Assembly (NCBI RefSeq): GCF_018860165.1
Contig: NZ_JAHKNG010000008.1
Location: forward strand, 1-64,000
Direction: 5' to 3'
Origin: Paracoccus marinaquae
Lineage (GTDB): Bacteria > Pseudomonadota > Alphaproteobacteria > Rhodobacterales > Rhodobacteraceae
DNA length: 64,000 nucleotides
The notes below the pieces were generated by a model. That model saw nothing but the letters and a program-made list of their open reading frames with translations. It was not told where the DNA came from and searched no databases. This document shows positions 8,376 to 19,343 of the stretch, piece by piece. Each line of letters opens with the position of its first letter. Positions within the stretch are counted from its first letter, which is position 1. The translations under genes were made by a program, and so were the position numbers.

Positions 8376-9491
8376 TCAGGCCACCAGCGAGGGTGGCGGG
8401 GCCTGCTCGTCGTCGCTGCTGCCGTCATCCGGCAGCCCCTCGCGCGACAGCATGACGGCGACGGGGCGAAGCCAGGGGATATGGGCGCAGACGATCATCA
8501 GCGCCACCATGATCGGCACGGCAAGGAACATCCCCGGGATCCCCCAGATCGCGCCCCAGAAGGCGAGGCTGAGGATGATGCCGAAGCTGGACAGCCGCAG
8601 CGTCTGGCCCAGCAGCATCGGGTCCAGCACATTGCCGATGACGAACTGCACCATCGTGCAGGCGGCGCCGACCAGCAGCGTCAGCGTGGTGTCGCCGCTG
8701 AGGACGAAGACCAGGACCGCGGCGATGACCGTGGCGATGATCGAGCCGACCGAGGGGATGAAGTTCAGCACGAAGGTCAGCAGGGCGACGGCGCCGGCAA
8801 GTTCCAGCCCGGCCATGCGAAAGATGAACCACACCGCCGCCGCCGTGACCGCGCTGACCCCGGCCTTGACGATCAGATAGCGGTTCACCCGGTGCATGAT
8901 CGAGGCGATGATGCGCCGCACATGCAGCGATCTGTCGCTGTCGCCGGTCAGCCGCTCGATCTTGACCGGAAACCAGACCTGTTCGGCGAACATGAAGCCG
9001 ACGAACAGGATCACCAGAACGCTGCCGGACAGCAGGTTAGAGGCCTGACCCGCCAGCGACCGGATCCAGCCGGTGATGTTGAAATTGCCAAGCGCGGTCA
9101 GCACCCGCTCCTGCGCCTCGGGGCCCAGCCATTCGGTCAGGCTGGGCAGCGCGGCCTGGGCCTGCTCGGCATAGGCGATGGCGGTCACGACGACCTCGTT
9201 GACCTGCGCGACGATGGTGGTCGAGATCCACAGAAGCCCAAGCGCGATGCCGACCAGCGCCAGCGTCGTCGCCAGCCAGTTGGGCACCTTCAGCCGCGAG
9301 GAAATGGCGAAGATCGCGTCCGAGGTCAGCGAGAACAGGATGATCGCGATGGCCAGCGAGATCAGCAGAAAGCGCGCCTGCACCAGCATGAACAGGGCGA
9401 TGCCGAAGGCGATGAGACCCAGAAAGCCCGTCTGAAGCCTCTCGCGCAGGACCGACTCGCCCGATCCCTGTTCCAACCTGTCCTTCACCAT
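8376..9491 (-). CDS. AI-2E/PerM family transporter
   Basis: A 371-residue polytopic membrane protein of the AI-2E family exporter (PerM/YhhQ-like) group. It has paired hydrophobic segments near the N-terminus (GFLGLIAFGIALFMLVQARF), a soluble middle section and C-terminal helices with the family's FIPSVGSIIATVIAAVLVF and GIPGMFLAVPI motifs. The family includes AI-2 exporters and Na+/H+ antiporters, so the substrate cannot be assigned. The tail is acidic and Pro-rich. Sixty bp separate it from gyrA upstream on the same strand. Confidence 0.85.
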   Translation of the reverse strand: MVKDRLEQGSGESVLRERLQTGFLGLIAFGIALFMLVQARFLLISLAIAIILFSLTSDAIFAISSRLKVPNWLATTLALVGIALGLLWISTTIVAQVNEVVVTAIAYAEQAQAALPSLTEWLGPEAQERVLTALGNFNITGWIRSLAGQASNLLSGSVLVILFVGFMFAEQVWFPVKIERLTGDSDRSLHVRRIIASIMHRVNRYLIVKAGVSAVTAAAVWFIFRMAGLELAGAVALLTFVLNFIPSVGSIIATVIAAVLVFVLSGDTTLTLLVGAACTMVQFVIGNVLDPMLLGQTLRLSSFGIILSLAFWGAIWGIPGMFLAVPIMVALMIVCAHIPWLRPVAVMLSREGLPDDGSSDDEQAPPPSLVA

Positions 9492-9550
9492 TGCCCTCCA
9501 TTCTCCGGCAGGCGCGCCAATGGCCGCACCCGCCGGCCCATCAGGGCATC

Positions 9551-12325
9551 TTAGCCGTCGGTTTCGTCGTTGTCTGCGGCTTCTGCATCGCCCTGTTCCG
9601 CGATCCGCGCGACCGAGACCACGACCTCGCCATTGGCGGTGTTGAAGACCCGGACGCCGCCCGCGCTGCGCGAGCGGAAGCTGATCCCGTCGACCGGCAC
9701 CCGGATCGACTGGCCGGTCGAGGTGGCCAGCATGATCTGGTCGTCGATCTCGACCGGGAAGCTGGCGACCAGCGCGCCGCCGCGCATCGCCTTGTCCATT
9801 GCCATCACGCCCTGACCGCCGCGCCCGCGCACCGGGTGGTCATGGCTGGAGCTGATCTTGCCCGAGCCCTTGGCGGTGATGGTCAGGATCAGGTCCTCGG
9901 CCGCCGACATCTCGGCATAGCGTTCCTGGGTGATGCTGCCCTCGGCCACGGCATCCTCGTCCTCGTCGGCCTCGGCGCCGTCATCCAGCGCGCCGGCGAC
10001 GGCGCGGCGCATCTTCAGATAGGCGGCGCGTTCCGCCGGGTCGGCCTCGAAATGCCGGATCACCGACATGCTGACGACGCGGTCGCCATTGGCCAGCCTG
10101 ATGCCGCGCACCCCGGTCGAATCGCGACCCTTGAAGACCCGGACATCGGTGGTCGGAAAGCGGATCGCGCGACCCGAATCGGTGACCAGCATCACGTCGT
10201 CATCCACGGTCGCCATGCAGACGCCGATCAGGCTGACGCGCTCGGGCAGCTTCATGGCGATCTTGCCGTTGGATTTGACATTGGTGAAATCCGACAGCGC
10301 GTTGCGGCGCACATCGCCCTTGTCGGTGGCGAAGATCACCTGATAGCTGTCCCATTCCGCCTCGGGCGCGTCCTGCGGCAGCAGCGCGGCGATGCTGACG
10401 CCCGGCTCGATCGGCAGGATGTTGACGATGGCCTTGCCCTTGGCGGTGCGGCCGCCCAGCGGCAGCCGCCATGTCTTCAGCCGGTAGACCATGCCATCGG
10501 TGGTGAAGAACAGCAGTTCCGTATGGGTATTGGCGACGAACAGCGTGGTGACGACATCGTCCTCCTTGGTCGACATGCCCGACAGGCCCTTTCCGCCGCG
10601 GCGCTGCGACCGGAAATCGGCCAGGGGCGTGCGCTTGATATAGCCGCCCGAGGTGATGGTCACGACCATGTCCTCGCGCTCGATCAGGTCCTCGTCCTCC
10701 ATGTCACCGGACCATTCGGTGATCTCGGTCCGGCGCGGCACGGCGAACAGGGTCTTCACCTCGCGCAATTCGTCCGAGATGATGCCCATGATCCGCTCGC
10801 GCGAGGCGAGGATGGCGAGGTATTCGCGGATCGCGTCGGCGAGACTCTGCAACTCGTCGGTGACTTCCTGCACGCCCAGCTGGGTCAGGCGCTGCAGCCG
10901 CAGATCGAGGATCGCGCGGGCCTGCGTCTCGGACAGGTTATAGGTGCCGTCCTCGTTCACCGGATGCAGCGGATCGTCGATCAGCCGCAGATATTCGAGG
11001 ATCTCATGGGCGGGCCAGCGCCGTTCCATCAGCCGCTCGCGCGCCTCGGCGGCATCGGCGCTGCTGCGGATGGTGGCCACCACCTCGTCGACATTGCTGA
11101 CCGCCACGGCCAGACCGCACAGCACATGGCTGCGCTCGCGCGCCTTCTTCAACTCGAAGGCCGTGCGGCGGGCGACGACCTCCTCGCGGAAGCTGAGGAA
11201 ATGGGTGAGGAAATCGCGCAGGGTCAGCTGTTCGGGCCGGCCGCCGTTCAGCGCCAGCATGTTGCAGCCAAAGCTGGTCTGCATCTGGGTAAATCGGAAC
11301 AGCTGGTTCAGCACCACATCGGGGGTGGCATCGCGTTTCAACTCGACCACCACGCGCACGCCCTGACGGTCGGATTCGTCCTGGACGCTGGCGATGCCCT
11401 CGATACGCTTTTCCTTGGCCAGTTCGGCGATCCGCTCGATCATGCTGGCCTTGTTCACCTGATAGGGGATCTCGTCCACGACGATGGCGAAACGGTCCTT
11501 GCGCGGTTCCTCGATATGGGTCCTGGCGCGGATGATGACGCTGCCGCGCCCTTCGAGATAGGCCTTGCGCGCGCCCGAGCGGCCAAGGATCAGCGCGCCG
11601 GTCGGAAAGTCGGGGCCGGGGATGATCTCCATCAGCCGTTCGGTCGGCAGATCGGGGCTCTCGATCAGCGCCAGCGTGGCATCCACCACCTCGCCCAGAT
11701 TGTGCGGCGGGATATTCGTGGCCATGCCGACGGCGATGCCGCCCGCGCCATTGACCAGCATGTTCGGAAAGCGCGCCGGCAGAACCGTGGGTTCGCGGTC
11801 CTTGCCGTCGTAATTGTCCTGGAAATCGACCGTGTCCTTGTCGATATCGGCCAGCAGGAAATTCGCCGGCTTGTCCATACGCACCTCGGTATAGCGCATG
11901 GCCGCGGGGGGATCGCCGTCCATGGAGCCGAAGTTGCCCTGACCGTCCAGCAGTGGCAGCGACATGGAAAAATCCTGCGCCATCCGCACCAGCGCGTCAT
12001 AGATCGCGGCGTCGCCATGAGGGTGATATTTCCCCATCACGTCGCCCACCGGGCGGGCCGACTTGCGATAGGGCTTGTCGGAGGTGTTGCCGGTCTCGTC
12101 CATCGCATAGAGGATGCGGCGGTGCACCGGCTTCAGCCCGTCGCGCAGATCGGGGATCGCGCGGCTGACGATCACCGACATGGCATAGTCCAGATAGGAG
12201 GTGCGCATCTCGGACGAGATGTCGATCACCGGCCCGTCATGCGGCATCACATAGCGCGTGTCCGCGCCATTCTCGTCGCCCTCATCGGGGGTTTCCGGCA
12301 GATCGTCTTCTGGGGTGTCGGCCAC
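9551..12325 (-). CDS. gyrA: DNA gyrase subunit A
   Basis: A 924-residue type IIA topoisomerase subunit that cuts and rejoins DNA to introduce negative supercoils with GyrB. Catalytic Tyr145 lies in [10 protein letters not shown]. The N-terminal breakage domain is followed by a beta-pinwheel C-terminal domain, including the GyrA-box-like [10 protein letters not shown] near residue 578. Relative to E. coli it has a ~23-residue acidic N-terminal extension and an insertion in the tail (about 770-800, Asp/Glu-rich). The quinolone-determining region reads [10 protein letters not shown], with Ala106 at the E. coli Ser83 position and Asp110 at Asp87. Confidence 0.97.
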   Translation of the reverse strand: MADTPEDDLPETPDEGDENGADTRYVMPHDGPVIDISSEMRTSYLDYAMSVIVSRAIPDLRDGLKPVHRRILYAMDETGNTSDKPYRKSARPVGDVMGKYHPHGDAAIYDALVRMAQDFSMSLPLLDGQGNFGSMDGDPPAAMRYTEVRMDKPANFLLADIDKDTVDFQDNYDGKDREPTVLPARFPNMLVNGAGGIAVGMATNIPPHNLGEVVDATLALIESPDLPTERLMEIIPGPDFPTGALILGRSGARKAYLEGRGSVIIRARTHIEEPRKDRFAIVVDEIPYQVNKASMIERIAELAKEKRIEGIASVQDESDRQGVRVVVELKRDATPDVVLNQLFRFTQMQTSFGCNMLALNGGRPEQLTLRDFLTHFLSFREEVVARRTAFELKKARERSHVLCGLAVAVSNVDEVVATIRSSADAAEARERLMERRWPAHEILEYLRLIDDPLHPVNEDGTYNLSETQARAILDLRLQRLTQLGVQEVTDELQSLADAIREYLAILASRERIMGIISDELREVKTLFAVPRRTEITEWSGDMEDEDLIEREDMVVTITSGGYIKRTPLADFRSQRRGGKGLSGMSTKEDDVVTTLFVANTHTELLFFTTDGMVYRLKTWRLPLGGRTAKGKAIVNILPIEPGVSIAALLPQDAPEAEWDSYQVIFATDKGDVRRNALSDFTNVKSNGKIAMKLPERVSLIGVCMATVDDDVMLVTDSGRAIRFPTTDVRVFKGRDSTGVRGIRLANGDRVVSMSVIRHFEADPAERAAYLKMRRAVAGALDDGAEADEDEDAVAEGSITQERYAEMSAAEDLILTITAKGSGKISSSHDHPVRGRGGQGVMAMDKAMRGGALVASFPVEIDDQIMLATSTGQSIRVPVDGISFRSRSAGGVRVFNTANGEVVVSVARIAEQGDAEAADNDETDG

Positions 12326-12399
12326 GGGTATTCCTCAACATCTTGTTGGGGTTCGGTATAGCCGAGGCTGCTGTTGGGGGCAATCTTGCGGGGGGGATT

Positions 12400-12885
12400 T
12401 CAGGCCCCGAAACGGGACCCGCCGCCACGGATCGCGGCCAGACCCCAGATCACCGCCAGAGCCGCCGACCAGAAGGCGTTCCAGCCGGCCATCGAGAGGC
12501 CGAGAAAGCTCCAGGCGACCTCGTCGCAGCGCACCACCGGCGCCTCTTGCAGCCGCGCCATCAGATCCTGCGTCGACATGGTCGCAAGATTGCCGACCCC
12601 GCCGCTGCAATGCTGCGGGCCGGGCCACCAGCCGATCTCGACCCCGCTGTGATAGATGGCCAGCCCCATGGCCACGCCGACGGCGATCATGCCCAGAACG
12701 GCCATGACCCGGACCCGGCCGGTCAGCCACAGCAGCGCGGCGATGAGGACCGCCGCGACATGCGGCCAGCGTTGCAGGATGCACAGCTCGCAGGGCGCAT
12801 AGCCGGCGGCCTGAAATCCCAGTGCCGCGATCAGCAGCGCTGCCGAGCCGGCGCCCGCCAGCAATCCCAGTCGTGTTCCGCTCAT
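12400..12885 (-). CDS. dsbB: Disulfide bond formation protein B
   Basis: A 161-residue inner-membrane quinone reductase that reoxidises periplasmic DsbA. Four membrane helices and both redox pairs are present: Cys32/Cys35 in PCELCILQRWPH and Cys93/Cys120 in the second periplasmic loop. The start at 12885 forms an ATGA overlap with the yqaA stop, and the protein then begins MSGTRLGLL, as DsbB should. A longer open frame reaching to 13548 is only the antisense-free extension through yqaA in another frame. It ends 75 bp before gyrA on the same strand. Confidence 0.92.
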   Translation of the reverse strand: MSGTRLGLLAGAGSAALLIAALGFQAAGYAPCELCILQRWPHVAAVLIAALLWLTGRVRVMAVLGMIAVGVAMGLAIYHSGVEIGWWPGPQHCSGGVGNLATMSTQDLMARLQEAPVVRCDEVAWSFLGLSMAGWNAFWSAALAVIWGLAAIRGGGSRFGA

Positions 12886-13460
12886 AGATACCTCAGCGCG
12901 GCGAAGCCTCCGATGAGGCAGATCATGAAGATGGTGAAGACCAGACCCAGCCGTTCCTCGATGAAGCTGCGCACCGGTGGGCCAAAGCGCCACAGCAGGC
13001 CCGAGACGATGAAGAACCGCGCCGCCCGGCCGATCGCCGAGGTCACAAGGAACAGCGGCAGCGGCAGGCCGACCGCGCCCGAGAAGATGGTGATGACCTT
13101 GAAGGGAAAGGGCGTCAGCGCCGCGAAGAGGACCGCCCAGCCGCCATATTCGGCAAAGCGGGCCGCCAGATCCTGATAGGCGGTCTCCTTGCCATAGACG
13201 GTCAGCACCCATTGCCCGACGCTGTCCATCAGCACCGCCCCGATCCAGTAGCCCAGCAGGGCGCCGAGGACCGAGCCCACGGTCGCCACCAGCGCCACCA
13301 TGAAGGCCCGCGCGCGGTCGGCCAGAACCATCGGGATCATCAGCACGTCGGGCGGGATCGGAAAGACCGAACTTTCGATGAAGCTGACCCCGAACAGGGC
13401 CGGCATGGCGTGACGGTGGGCGGCCAGCCCCATCGTCCAGTCGTAAAGCCTGCGCAGCAT
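12882..13460 (-). CDS. YqaA family membrane protein (DedA/SNARE-associated)
   Basis: A 192-residue membrane protein of the YqaA branch of the DedA/VTT superfamily. It carries FPIPPDVLMIPMVLA, Gly-rich helices (GSVLGALLGYWIG) and FAALTPFPFKVITIFSGAVG, the reentrant-loop signature of this fold. Family members have been linked to lipid scrambling or membrane homeostasis; no specific substrate is known. The start is placed at 13460 (MLRRLYDW), with GGGAC upstream, rather than the farther in-frame ATG at 13514. The stop overlaps dsbB by 4 bp, so the two are one operon. Confidence 0.85.
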   Translation of the reverse strand: MLRRLYDWTMGLAAHRHAMPALFGVSFIESSVFPIPPDVLMIPMVLADRARAFMVALVATVGSVLGALLGYWIGAVLMDSVGQWVLTVYGKETAYQDLAARFAEYGGWAVLFAALTPFPFKVITIFSGAVGLPLPLFLVTSAIGRAARFFIVSGLLWRFGPPVRSFIEERLGLVFTIFMICLIGGFAALRYL

Positions 13461-13649
13461 CACTGTCCCTTTTTTCGTCCCGCCGTGGATGGACCGGCAC
13501 CATCCCGGGGTCAAGCATCTTGCGCGACCGTCGCGCGGCTGTGATCATTGGTCAGGCCGTCCGGCGGCGGAACCGCCATGCCGGACAACGAGTTGCGATG
13601 ACGTTGCGCGGGCCTCGGGCCGGCGGGATCACAGGGAAGGTGTTTCACA

Positions 13650-14495
13650 ATGCAATGGCGTGGCAGGCGCGGAAGCCGCAATATCGAGGACCGGCGTCGC
13701 ATGGGTCGGGCCGGGGCAGGGGGGATCGGCATCGTCGGCATGCTGGCCGTTCTGGCATTCGGCTATTTCTTCGGCGTGGATATCAGTCCGATCGTCAGCG
13801 GGCTGGATCAGGGCCAGCCGCAGGACGGCGCGCCCTTGTCCGAGCGCGATCAGCAATATGGCGAGTTCGTCTCGGTCGTGCTGGCCGATACCGAGGAGGT
13901 CTGGGGCGGCACGCTGCCGCAGCAGGCGGGCCGCGACTATGTCGAGCCGAGCCTGGTCCTGTTCCGCGGCGCGGTGCAGTCGGCCTGCGGCGGCGCCTCG
14001 GCGGCGATGGGGCCGTTCTACTGCCCGGGCGATCAGAAGGTCTATCTGGATACGGACTTCTTCGACCTGATGGCGCAGCGGATGGGGGCCGGCGGCGATT
14101 TCGCCTTTGCCTATGTGATCGCGCATGAGGTCGGGCACCACGTCCAGAACCTTGTCGGGACGCTGGGGCAGGTGAATGCCGCCCGCAGCCGCGCCAGCCA
14201 GCGCGACTCCAATACCCTGTCGGTGATGACCGAGTTGCAGGCCGATTGCTATGCCGGCATCTGGGCCCGGCAGGCCCAGCAGCAGTTCGGCTCGCTGGAA
14301 GAAGGCGATCTGGATGAGGCGATCGGCGCGGCGCAGGCGGTCGGCGATGACGTGATCCAGTCGAATGCCGGGCGCACGCCGGTACCCGACAGCTTTACCC
14401 ATGGCAGCGCCGAGCAGCGCCGGACCTGGCTGCTGCGGGGGCTTCGCTCGGGCGACATGCGACAATGCGACACCTTCAGCGAGGCCGGCCTGTGA
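13650..14495 (+). CDS. Neutral zinc metallopeptidase, YpfJ family
   Basis: A 281-residue putative metallopeptidase with an N-terminal membrane anchor at about residues 25-45 after a basic stretch, so the catalytic part is probably periplasmic. The zinc motif is His159-Glu160-Val-Gly-His163 in VIAHEVGHHVQN. LQADCYAGIW follows about 30-35 residues later with an Asp/Glu ligand candidate. A conserved FYCPGDQKVYLD block precedes it. Its physiological role is not known. It is divergently oriented from yqaA across 189 bp. Confidence 0.87.
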   Translation: MQWRGRRGSRNIEDRRRMGRAGAGGIGIVGMLAVLAFGYFFGVDISPIVSGLDQGQPQDGAPLSERDQQYGEFVSVVLADTEEVWGGTLPQQAGRDYVEPSLVLFRGAVQSACGGASAAMGPFYCPGDQKVYLDTDFFDLMAQRMGAGGDFAFAYVIAHEVGHHVQNLVGTLGQVNAARSRASQRDSNTLSVMTELQADCYAGIWARQAQQQFGSLEEGDLDEAIGAAQAVGDDVIQSNAGRTPVPDSFTHGSAEQRRTWLLRGLRSGDMRQCDTFSEAGL

Positions 14496-14529
14496 CCCAG
14501 ATTCAGTCAGGCAGACACAGGAGAACGAC

Positions 14530-14637
14530 ATGCTTGCCCTGACATGGCTTTTCGTGACGGCCCTGGCCGCCGTCCTGACCTTCGCTGCACGCGGCAATGC
14601 CGGCGCGAGGCCGGTGCCGGTCGCGGCGCGGGGCTAG
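14530..14637 (+). CDS. Small hydrophobic peptide, hypothetical
   Basis: A 35-codon frame, MLALTWLFVTALAAVLTFAA followed by a short Gly/Arg tail. It is preceded by a good ribosome-binding site (AGGAGA, about 7 bp before the ATG) and lies 34 bp after the metallopeptidase stop. A single membrane-spanning or signal-like segment covers almost the whole peptide. No family recognised. The RBS and position are the main support, and it may be a chance frame. Confidence 0.4.
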   Translation: MLALTWLFVTALAAVLTFAARGNAGARPVPVAARG

Positions 14638-14651
14638 ACGGGCCTCGGCTG

Positions 14652-14837
14652 TCAGCGGGGCGGGCGCGGGGCGCGGCCCTGTTCCATCTTCGCCCAGTCG
14701 GGCCACCAGCCCATTTTTTCCAGAACGACGATGGCGATGGCCAGCGCGACGATGGCCAGCACCAGCCGCACCATCCGCGCCGAGGGCGGGTTTCTTGCCC
14801 ATTTCGACGCCCGAAGAAGCCAGATCAGGTTGTTCAT
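14652..14837 (-). CDS. Small single-pass membrane protein, hypothetical
   Basis: A 61-residue protein with one clear membrane segment (MVRLVLAIVALAIAIVVLEK, residues 22-41), a basic N-terminal region predicted to face the cytosol, and a Pro/Arg-rich tail after WWPDWAKMEQGRAP. Composition and codon use match the neighbouring genes. Similar short proteins appear to be common in Rhodobacteraceae, but no function is known. It is divergent from ratA and converges on the 35-codon frame. Confidence 0.6.
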   Translation of the reverse strand: MNNLIWLLRASKWARNPPSARMVRLVLAIVALAIAIVVLEKMGWWPDWAKMEQGRAPRPPR

Positions 14838-14905
14838 CGCCCGCTTGCCCTGCTAAGCCCGGCAGAGACCTGACACAGCGACGCGCCGAAATTCAAGAGT
14901 TCTCC

Positions 14906-15376
14906 TTGCCCCAACATCAGGACAGCCGCGACCTTCCCTATTCCGCCCGCCAGATGTTCGACCTGGTGGCGGATATCGAAAGCTATCCGAAATTCCTGCC
15001 CTGGAACAGCGCCGCCCGGATCCGTGCGCGCAAGCCGCTGCGCGACGGCAGCGAAGAGATCTCGGCGGATTTGGTCATCAGTTTCAAGGTGTTCCGCGAA
15101 CGCTTCGGCAGCCGCGTGGTGCTGCGCCCGGCCGATCCCGAGACCGGCCGGCTGGAGATCGACACCGAATATCTGGACGGCCCGTTCCGGCATATGCGCA
15201 GCGGCTGGACCTTTCTCGACCGGCCCGAAGGCGGCTGCCATGTCACCTTCTTCGTGGATTTCGATTTCCGCAACGCGATCCTGCAAAAGCTGATCGGCAC
15301 GGTCTTTCACGAGGCCATGACCCGCATCGTCCGCGCCTTCGAGGATCGCGCCAGGGCGCTGTACGGGGCCGGCTGA
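14906..15376 (+). CDS. RatA/Coq10-like START-domain protein
   Basis: A 156-residue type II toxin RatA-family (Coq10-like, START/polyketide-cyclase fold) protein. It begins HQDSRDLPYSARQMFDLVAD, contains IESYPKFLPW and ends with the amphipathic helix MTRIVRAFEDRARALYGAG. Homologues bind ubiquinone (Coq10) or ribosomal subunits (E. coli RatA); in alphaproteobacteria the Coq10-like role is the likelier one. No ATG fits; the TTG at 14906 places the start exactly where homologues begin, although its SD is weak. A longer frame to 14597 is not supported. Confidence 0.85.
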   Translation: MPQHQDSRDLPYSARQMFDLVADIESYPKFLPWNSAARIRARKPLRDGSEEISADLVISFKVFRERFGSRVVLRPADPETGRLEIDTEYLDGPFRHMRSGWTFLDRPEGGCHVTFFVDFDFRNAILQKLIGTVFHEAMTRIVRAFEDRARALYGAG

Positions 15377-15552
15377 GATCGGGTTAACGCAACGGCGTGG
15401 TGCGGGCGTAGGGCAGGCGGTGGAGGGGGTCTGAAAAACAAGGAAAAATGCCTGCACGGGGCGTCCACCGGCGATGCACGGGGCGTGCACAGCCTGTACA
15501 CCGCCTGCGCACGCCGCGTTAAGCGGTCGGGCGCAACGGCGGGGCGTGTCGC

Positions 15553-16671
15553 ATGGGCGGTTTCGTGATAGGATCGGCGGGTTCGCCGTGCCGTGTCAGG
15601 ATCTGCCCCCCGTGTCCCGCCAGAGCCGACAGCTTCGCCAGATCGGCCGCAGCATGGGCGCGCGCGCCCAGGCGTGAGGGGCCGCCGCAGATCGATCCGG
15701 TCGCGCGGATCGACGCGCTGACCGCGACCGGGCGGGCGAACTGGTTTGCGCTGCTGGCCTATCTGGCCTTCGCGCTGATCACCACGCTGGGGGTCGAGGA
15801 TGTCGATTTCTTCGTGGACAGCCGGCAGACGCAGCTGTCGCTGGTCAATGTCTCGATCCCGACCTTTTCCTTCTTCGTCTTCGCCCCGATCCTTGGCGCG
15901 GCGCTTTATGCCTATCTGCACCTGCATATCCGCAAGGTGACCGAGCCGCTGGCCGAGGCGCCGCAACCCGCGTACCTTAAGGCGAAGCGGCAGGCGTGGT
16001 GCACAGCGCGCGGCTATGTCGAGGGTGCAGACCCGGATTGCGCCGGTTTCTTTGCCCGGATCGAGCAGGATTTCGACGTGGAATGGATCACCTATCGCAA
16101 GGCCCTGATCGCCTTGATCGCCAAGCCCGACCTGCGCGGCAAGGACCTGCGCCGGGCCCTGCTGTCAGGGGCAGAGCTTTCCGGAATCGATTTTCGCGGG
16201 GCGCTGATGCAGGGGGCGAACCTCGGCTGGGCGGGCTTGCAATCCGTTAAATGGCAGGGTGCCAAAGGCAGTGCATCGCTCGCCCATTCCGCGGATTTTC
16301 GTGGAAGCACCGGTCTGATGCAGGAGCTTCTTTCCACAATGATCGGAAATCCCGAAACATTGCTGCCGGATACCCGCGATGCCGCAACGGGCGAATCGTT
16401 GTTCGTTCCCTCTTGCTGGCCCTTCGAACCCAAAGGCTGGCATGTGCTTGTCGGGGCTCTTGCCCGAAACGGAATGACCGAAGAGAGGATGCGTGCCGAA
16501 TTCCTCTGCGCGCCCGGCGAGGCGCCCCGGAAGACCGGCACGCCTTGGCCATTGGACCGCGATCCACCTTGGGTCGAGGACCCGGGCTGGATGCCACAGG
16601 ATAGAGGCGAGATGGTGATCTATACGCCGACGCCGGCTCCGCCGAAGGCTTTTGCTCCGCCTGCCCTGTAG
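15553..16671 (+). CDS. Pentapeptide repeat-containing membrane protein
   Basis: Up to 372 residues. After an uncertain Cys/Arg-rich N-terminus (~45 residues; the true start is unclear) come two membrane segments (WFALLAYLAFALITTLGV and FSFFVFAPILGAALYAYL, about residues 58-120). A linker follows, then a short pentapeptide-repeat block (DLRGKDLRRALLSGAELSG, IDFRGALMQGANLGWAGL, about 195-235) and a C-terminal region rich in Pro and Trp. Such proteins form a right-handed beta helix on a membrane anchor; function unknown. The repeat block is short and may be degenerate or shortened by an internal deletion. Confidence 0.7.
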   Translation: MGGFVIGSAGSPCRVRICPPCPARADSFARSAAAWARAPRREGPPQIDPVARIDALTATGRANWFALLAYLAFALITTLGVEDVDFFVDSRQTQLSLVNVSIPTFSFFVFAPILGAALYAYLHLHIRKVTEPLAEAPQPAYLKAKRQAWCTARGYVEGADPDCAGFFARIEQDFDVEWITYRKALIALIAKPDLRGKDLRRALLSGAELSGIDFRGALMQGANLGWAGLQSVKWQGAKGSASLAHSADFRGSTGLMQELLSTMIGNPETLLPDTRDAATGESLFVPSCWPFEPKGWHVLVGALARNGMTEERMRAEFLCAPGEAPRKTGTPWPLDRDPPWVEDPGWMPQDRGEMVIYTPTPAPPKAFAPPAL

Positions 16672-16706
16672 AAGCAAAAGGGGCGGCAGCGCCGCCCCTC
16701 TCGGGG

Positions 16707-17885
<1,179 letters not shown>

Positions 17886-17888
17886 GGT

Positions 17889-19283
17889 TCAGTACCGGTA
17901 ATGATCAGACTTGAAGGGACCTTCGGGGGTGACGCCGATATAGGCGGCCTGCTCGGGCGACAGTCTGGTCAGCCTGACGCCGATCTTGTCGAGATGCAGG
18001 GCCGCGACCTTTTCGTCGAGCGCCTTGGGCAGGATATAGACGCCGGGCCGGTAGTCGTTGCCCTTGGTCCACAGCTCGATCTGGGCCAGCACCTGATTGG
18101 TGAAGCTGGCCGACATGACGAAGCTGGGATGGCCGGTGGCGTTGCCGAGGTTCAGGAGCCGGCCCTGCGACAGCAGGATGATGCGGTGCCCCGAGGGCAT
18201 CTCGATCAGGTCCACCTGGTCCTTGATATTGGTCCATTTGTGGTTTTTCAGCGCGGCGACCTGAATCTCGTTGTCGAAATGGCCGATATTGCCGACGATG
18301 GCCATGTCCTTCATCGCCCGCATGTGTTCCAGCCGGATCACGTCCTTGTTGCCGGTGGTGGTGATGAAGATGTCGGCGCTGTCGGCCACGTCTTCCAGCG
18401 TGACCACCTCGAAGCCGTCCATGGCGGCCTGCAGCGCGCAGATCGGATCGACCTCGGTCACCTTCACCCGGGCGCCGGCGCCGCGCAGGCTGGCCGCGCT
18501 GCCCTTGCCGACATCGCCGTAGCCGCAGACCACGGCGACCTTGCCGGCCATCATCACGTCGGTGGCGCGGCGGATGCCGTCGACGAGGCTTTCCTTGCAG
18601 CCGTACTTGTTGTCGAATTTCGACTTGGTGACGCTGTCGTTGACGTTGATCGCGGGGAAGGGCAGCAGGCCCTTCTTGTGCAGGTCATAGAGGCGATGGA
18701 CGCCGGTGGTGGTTTCCTCGCTGACCCCTTTGATCGCGTCGCGCTGGCGGGTGAACCAGCCGGGGCTGGCCTCGAGCCTCGTGCGGATCTGGGCGAAAAG
18801 CGCCTCTTCCTCTTCGCTGCCAGGCGTGGCGATCAGCTCGGTCTCGCCGGCCTCGACCCGCGCGCCCATGAGGATATAGAGGGTCGCGTCGCCGCCGTCG
18901 TCGAGGATCATGTTCGCCGTGCCTTCGCCGCCGAACTGGAAGATCCTGTCGGTATAGGACCAGTATTCCTCGAGCGTCTCGCCCTTGATGGCGAAGACCG
19001 GCACGCCCGAGGCCGCGATCGCCGCCGCCGCATGGTCCTGCGTCGAGTAGATGTTGCACGACGCCCAGCGGACCTCGGCGCCAAGCGCGGTCAGGGTCTC
19101 GATCAGCACCGCCGTCTGCACGGTCATGTGCAGGCTGCCGGCGATCCGCGCGCCCTTCAGCGGCTGGGCGTCGCCATATTCGGCGCGCAGCGCCATCAGG
19201 CCCGGCATCTCGGTTTCGGCAATGTCCAGTTCCTTGCGGCCAAATTGGGCAAGGCCGATATCCCTGATGATATAGTCGGTCAC
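17889..19283 (-). CDS. ahcY: Adenosylhomocysteinase
   Basis: A 464-residue NAD-dependent enzyme that splits S-adenosylhomocysteine into adenosine and homocysteine, relieving product inhibition of methyltransferases. The Rossmann motif [20 protein letters not shown] and the family C-terminus KSDHYRY are present, as are [11 protein letters not shown] and [13 protein letters not shown]. The start codon is GTG at 19283, with a GAGGGAC Shine-Dalgarno region 7-14 nt upstream. That region is part of an inverted repeat with the leader. First gene of the ahcY-metK operon. Confidence 0.96.
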   Translation of the reverse strand: MTDYIIRDIGLAQFGRKELDIAETEMPGLMALRAEYGDAQPLKGARIAGSLHMTVQTAVLIETLTALGAEVRWASCNIYSTQDHAAAAIAASGVPVFAIKGETLEEYWSYTDRIFQFGGEGTANMILDDGGDATLYILMGARVEAGETELIATPGSEEEEALFAQIRTRLEASPGWFTRQRDAIKGVSEETTTGVHRLYDLHKKGLLPFPAINVNDSVTKSKFDNKYGCKESLVDGIRRATDVMMAGKVAVVCGYGDVGKGSAASLRGAGARVKVTEVDPICALQAAMDGFEVVTLEDVADSADIFITTTGNKDVIRLEHMRAMKDMAIVGNIGHFDNEIQVAALKNHKWTNIKDQVDLIEMPSGHRIILLSQGRLLNLGNATGHPSFVMSASFTNQVLAQIELWTKGNDYRPGVYILPKALDEKVAALHLDKIGVRLTRLSPEQAAYIGVTPEGPFKSDHYRY

Positions 19284-19286
19284 GCT

Positions 19287-19343
19287 GTCCGTCCCTCGTC
19301 ACTCTGAAAATCGGGCCGGTGATAGCGCAGGACCCGGACGGAC
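19287..19343 (-). promoter_or_regulatory. ahcY leader: SD-sequestering inverted repeat
   Basis: On the ahcY transcript strand an 8-base segment GTCCGTCC (19343-19336) is perfectly complementary to GGACGGAC (19294-19287). The latter overlaps the Shine-Dalgarno region and lies 3 nt before the GTG start. The 41-nt loop contains a smaller CGGG/CCCG helix. Closing the long helix should hide the ribosome-binding site. Whether this is a regulated switch or chance pairing in GC-rich DNA is unknown, and it does not match the SAM-II, SAM-SAH or SAH riboswitch sequences I recall. Confidence 0.35.

Noticed and set aside
9491..12361. A 956-codon open frame antisense to gyrA
   Set aside because: It mirrors gyrA in a GC-rich genome, has His/Asp/Gln-rich composition and no family motif. 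The same holds for the long antisense frames over nrdJ (52631-56773), metK-ahcY (16800-19307), the DUF4159 gene (26241-29180) and cysK-nudix (3592-6213).
12400..13548. A 382-codon frame that looks like a larger fused protein
   Set aside because: Its first ~220 codons are yqaA in a wrong frame; only the part from 12885 is DsbB, and the ATGA overlap with yqaA fixes that start.
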